Of a stretch of DNA of 6,392 bases, positions 4,762 through 6,392 are shown one piece after another. Made by a program: the position numbers and the translations under genes. The notes below the pieces were generated by a model. It had not been told where the DNA came from. It saw only the letters and a program-made list of their open reading frames with translations, and did not search any database. Source of the stretch: Gammaproteobacteria bacterium (GTDB lineage Bacteria > Pseudomonadota > Gammaproteobacteria > Pseudomonadales > Pseudohongiellaceae); the NCBI GenBank assembly GCA_003451715.1, contig DMJN01000153.1, positions 1 through 6,392 on the forward strand. The letters are read 5' to 3'. How positions within the stretch are numbered: the first letter of the stretch is position 1; each line of letters begins with the position of its first letter.

Positions 4762-5955
4762 ATGAGCTTAGGAAAAACTGCAATCACTAGAGCATTTTTA
4801 GCGCTCTGCGTTTTCACTAGTTTTACTCTTGCCGCGCAGACTCCCCGTTTTGTCGATCCAGCCCTTGATCTACAAAACCTCCCCACTACAGGCAGTGCAT
4901 TGAGTGCTGGGGGTAACGATGACCAGATTATTCGCTTCCGAAATTGGGCGGCCCTGTATCCCACTCGAGAAATTCGCAGCGGTGAGTACACCTTGGCATT
5001 ACCTGAAGATTTTGTGGATTTTTCCGATTTTCGTTACACCGTGGGCGACCAGAGCTATTCGCTGGATGAGTATATGCTCCGCAACCATGTTGGCGGTTTG
5101 CTGGTGATAAAGGACGGTGAGATAAAGCTGGAGCGTTATGGCCTCGGTAACAATGACGAGAGTCTCTGGGTTTCCTTTTCCATGGCCAAGTCAGTAACTT
5201 CCATGTTGCTCGGTGCGGCGATTCAGGATGGCTACATTGAGAGTGTGGATGACAGGGTCACCGACTACCTGCCACGCCTTAAGGGCTCTTCCTACGATCA
5301 GGCGACGCTACGCAATGTTTTGCAAATGGCATCAGGCGTACAGTGGAATGAAGATTACGCGGATCTACGATCAGATGTGGCGACATCACCAAACGACATA
5401 ATGGAGCTTATGCGGTTTCTCGGCAGCAAGGAGCGTGCCGCAGCACCGGGTGAGGTCTTCAACTACAATACCGGAGAAACCAACCTGGTTGGTGCCGCTG
5501 TGCGCGCCGCTATCGGTAACAATCTCTCTACTTATCTTGAGAACAAGATCTGGCAGCCCTGGGGTATGGAGTCAGATGCAAATTGGGCTACCCATGGAAA
5601 TGCCGGCGAACTCGGTGGCTGTTGCATCAATGCGACACTGCGGGATTATGGCAGACTCGGCATGTTTGCCCTGAATGATGGGATGCTTGCCGATGGTACT
5701 CGAATAGTTCCAGAAGGTTATATGGCGGAATCCACCAGTCCTTCCTCAGGCAATCCTGGTTATGGGTATCTGTGGTGGCTATCTGGAGACGACAGTTACT
5801 CCGCTATCGGTATCTACGGGCAGGGCATCTATATCAATCCCGAGAGCGATCTGGTTATAGCCGTGATAAGTGCCTGGACTACCGCTGTCGGCCGAGAATA
5901 CGGCCAGCATCGGGGCGCCTTTTATGCGGCGATCGATGAGATGCTGACAAACTAA
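4762..5955 (+). CDS. Exported serine hydrolase, 6-aminohexanoate-dimer-hydrolase-like (beta-lactamase fold)
   Basis: This 397-residue protein is of the beta-lactamase/NylB-like branch. It has a signal peptide (K5/R10, hydrophobic 11-24, cleavage likely after LAA at 23-25) and a linker before the catalytic domain. Motifs: S140-M-A-K143 in WVSFSMAKSVTSMLLG, a branch hallmark; the LLQMASGV-type helix as VLQMASGVQWNEDY (186-199); Y235-N-T in FNYNTGETNLVG; and IYGQGIYINP (351-360), where GQG replaces the KTG box. NylB hydrolyses amide bonds of nylon oligomers, but most relatives probably act as esterases or amidases on natural substrates, so the substrate is unknown. AGGAG at 4750-4754 is 7 nt from the ATG. 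Sequence motifs differ clearly from the hydrolase at 1287-2531, so this is not a recent duplicate. It is possibly cotranscribed with the truncated methyltransferase. Confidence 0.9.
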   Translation: MSLGKTAITRAFLALCVFTSFTLAAQTPRFVDPALDLQNLPTTGSALSAGGNDDQIIRFRNWAALYPTREIRSGEYTLALPEDFVDFSDFRYTVGDQSYSLDEYMLRNHVGGLLVIKDGEIKLERYGLGNNDESLWVSFSMAKSVTSMLLGAAIQDGYIESVDDRVTDYLPRLKGSSYDQATLRNVLQMASGVQWNEDYADLRSDVATSPNDIMELMRFLGSKERAAAPGEVFNYNTGETNLVGAAVRAAIGNNLSTYLENKIWQPWGMESDANWATHGNAGELGGCCINATLRDYGRLGMFALNDGMLADGTRIVPEGYMAESTSPSSGNPGYGYLWWLSGDDSYSAIGIYGQGIYINPESDLVIAVISAWTTAVGREYGQHRGAFYAAIDEMLTN

Positions 5956-6353
5956 TCTAAAAGAACTCTGGGCTAAATGATCGAAGCTAAGTGCAAATTC
6001 AAGGACATGATTTTTCACCGCGGTATCGAATAATACTGAGACTTTCCGTTGATTTGCGCTTCTATTAGTGTCCCCTCACGAGTGTTTAGACCATTAAGTT
6101 GTTGAGTTCTTCCTCCCCTATGATTGCCCGCTACCAGAGTTTTGTAATAACCCTACAATTTGTAACACTTTAGTCTCCAAAATCTGCGCTATATCTGCAA
6201 TCATTGGTGCTGTAAGCTCAGAATACCTACTAAATGCAATTCCAAAACCAACCGATAAACAGGAATTGGCAGGAAGTAATTCATTCTTTATGCATTAGCA
6301 GTTCACGAGTAAACAAGCTATTAAATTTTTTGGGATAAAGCAGGAGAGAAGAC
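5956..6353. other. Intergenic stretch without a convincing intact gene
   Basis: About 400 bp separate the second serine hydrolase from the gene at the right edge. I see no terminator-like hairpin, no copy of the GGCC-centred repeat and no + strand coding frame. The only structured content is a possible minus-strand gene remnant at 6118-6294. Confidence 0.6.
6118..6294 (-). pseudogene. Possible C-terminal gene remnant on the minus strand
   Basis: Read on the minus strand, 58 codons stay open from an upstream TAA (complement of 6295-6297) to a TAG (complement of 6118-6120). The product includes LLPANSCLSVGFGIAFSRYS and then ELTAPMIADIAQILETKVLQ. This looks protein-like and recalls the last strand and helix of periplasmic substrate-binding proteins, where an AFS-type strand is followed by a helix near the C-terminus. 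There is no start codon before an internal ATG, so at best it is the tail of a decayed gene. It may also be chance. Confidence 0.25.
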
Positions 6354-6392
6354 ATGAAAAAAGCTAGAGTAATAGGGCTGTTCTCAACGATG
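6354..6392 (+). CDS. 5' end of a gene running off the window (probable exported or membrane protein)
   Basis: The first 13 codons read MKKARVIGLFSTM. AGGAG at 6342-6346 is 7 nt before the ATG, a strong ribosome binding site. A basic start (KK, R) followed by hydrophobic residues looks like the beginning of a signal peptide, in keeping with the exported hydrolases upstream. Nothing more can be said because the window ends. Confidence 0.6.
   Translation, partial: MKKARVIGLFSTM

Noticed and set aside
1287..5955. The two beta-lactamase-fold genes as a recent tandem duplication
   Set aside because: Motifs differ (SITK/YAN/HGG against SMAK/YNT/GQG) and no shared long stretch is visible; they belong to separate branches.
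1..6392. CRISPR array, tRNA or rRNA gene, transposase or integrase
   Set aside because: No regularly spaced repeats, no cloverleaf-like or rRNA sequence and no DDE or tyrosine-recombinase motif was seen on either strand.

Overview
The window looks like an accessory or intergenic-rich stretch of a gammaproteobacterial chromosome, probably from a marine or aquatic lineage. This is an inference from mixed base composition, protein style (exported serine hydrolases with ordinary Sec signal peptides) and a short palindromic intergenic repeat of a kind I associate with proteobacterial genomes. No rRNA, tRNA, transposase, integrase or CRISPR array is visible. All convincing genes lie on the + strand, mostly with their own leader regions rather than as one tight operon.

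Left part (1-1114): a gene-free leader with two overlapping GC-rich palindromes (31-63, probably a terminator of an off-window gene), one copy of a dispersed repeat (111-138), and an AT-rich promoter whose TATAAT box sits between two 15-17 bp palindromes sharing the half-site TTATTGT. This promoter drives a tightly linked pair: a four-helix DUF2975 membrane protein and a small YozG-type Cro/C1 HTH regulator. The layout suggests autoregulation.

Middle part (1115-3518): two genes for exported hydrolases, each followed or preceded by the dispersed repeat. The first is a class C beta-lactamase-fold serine hydrolase (SITK, YAN, HGG). The second is an SGNH/GDSL esterase of the Streptomyces scabies esterase-like type, with an altered GDS block (GSS) and six cysteines in the mature protein.

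Right-middle part (3519-4730): a patchwork of small orphan genes. It holds a 44-codon ORF with a good ribosome binding site and an upstream hairpin, a 103-codon orphan with a strong ribosome binding site and a palindrome over its -35 box, a bare hairpin, and the N-terminal half of a SAM-dependent methyltransferase cut off after motif II. The methyltransferase start is preceded by GTTAGGC, which matches the core of an integron attC site, although no convincing partner arm is present. This part has the look of gene-cassette or recombination debris.

Right part (4731-6392): a second exported serine hydrolase of a different, 6-aminohexanoate-dimer-hydrolase-like type (SMAK, YNT, GQG), then about 400 bp without a convincing gene but with a possible minus-strand gene remnant, then the first 13 codons of another probably exported protein.

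No single new system is proven. The best leads are the operator-flanked DUF2975-HTH module, the four-copy repeat, and the patchwork of orphan and truncated genes at 3.6-4.7 kb.
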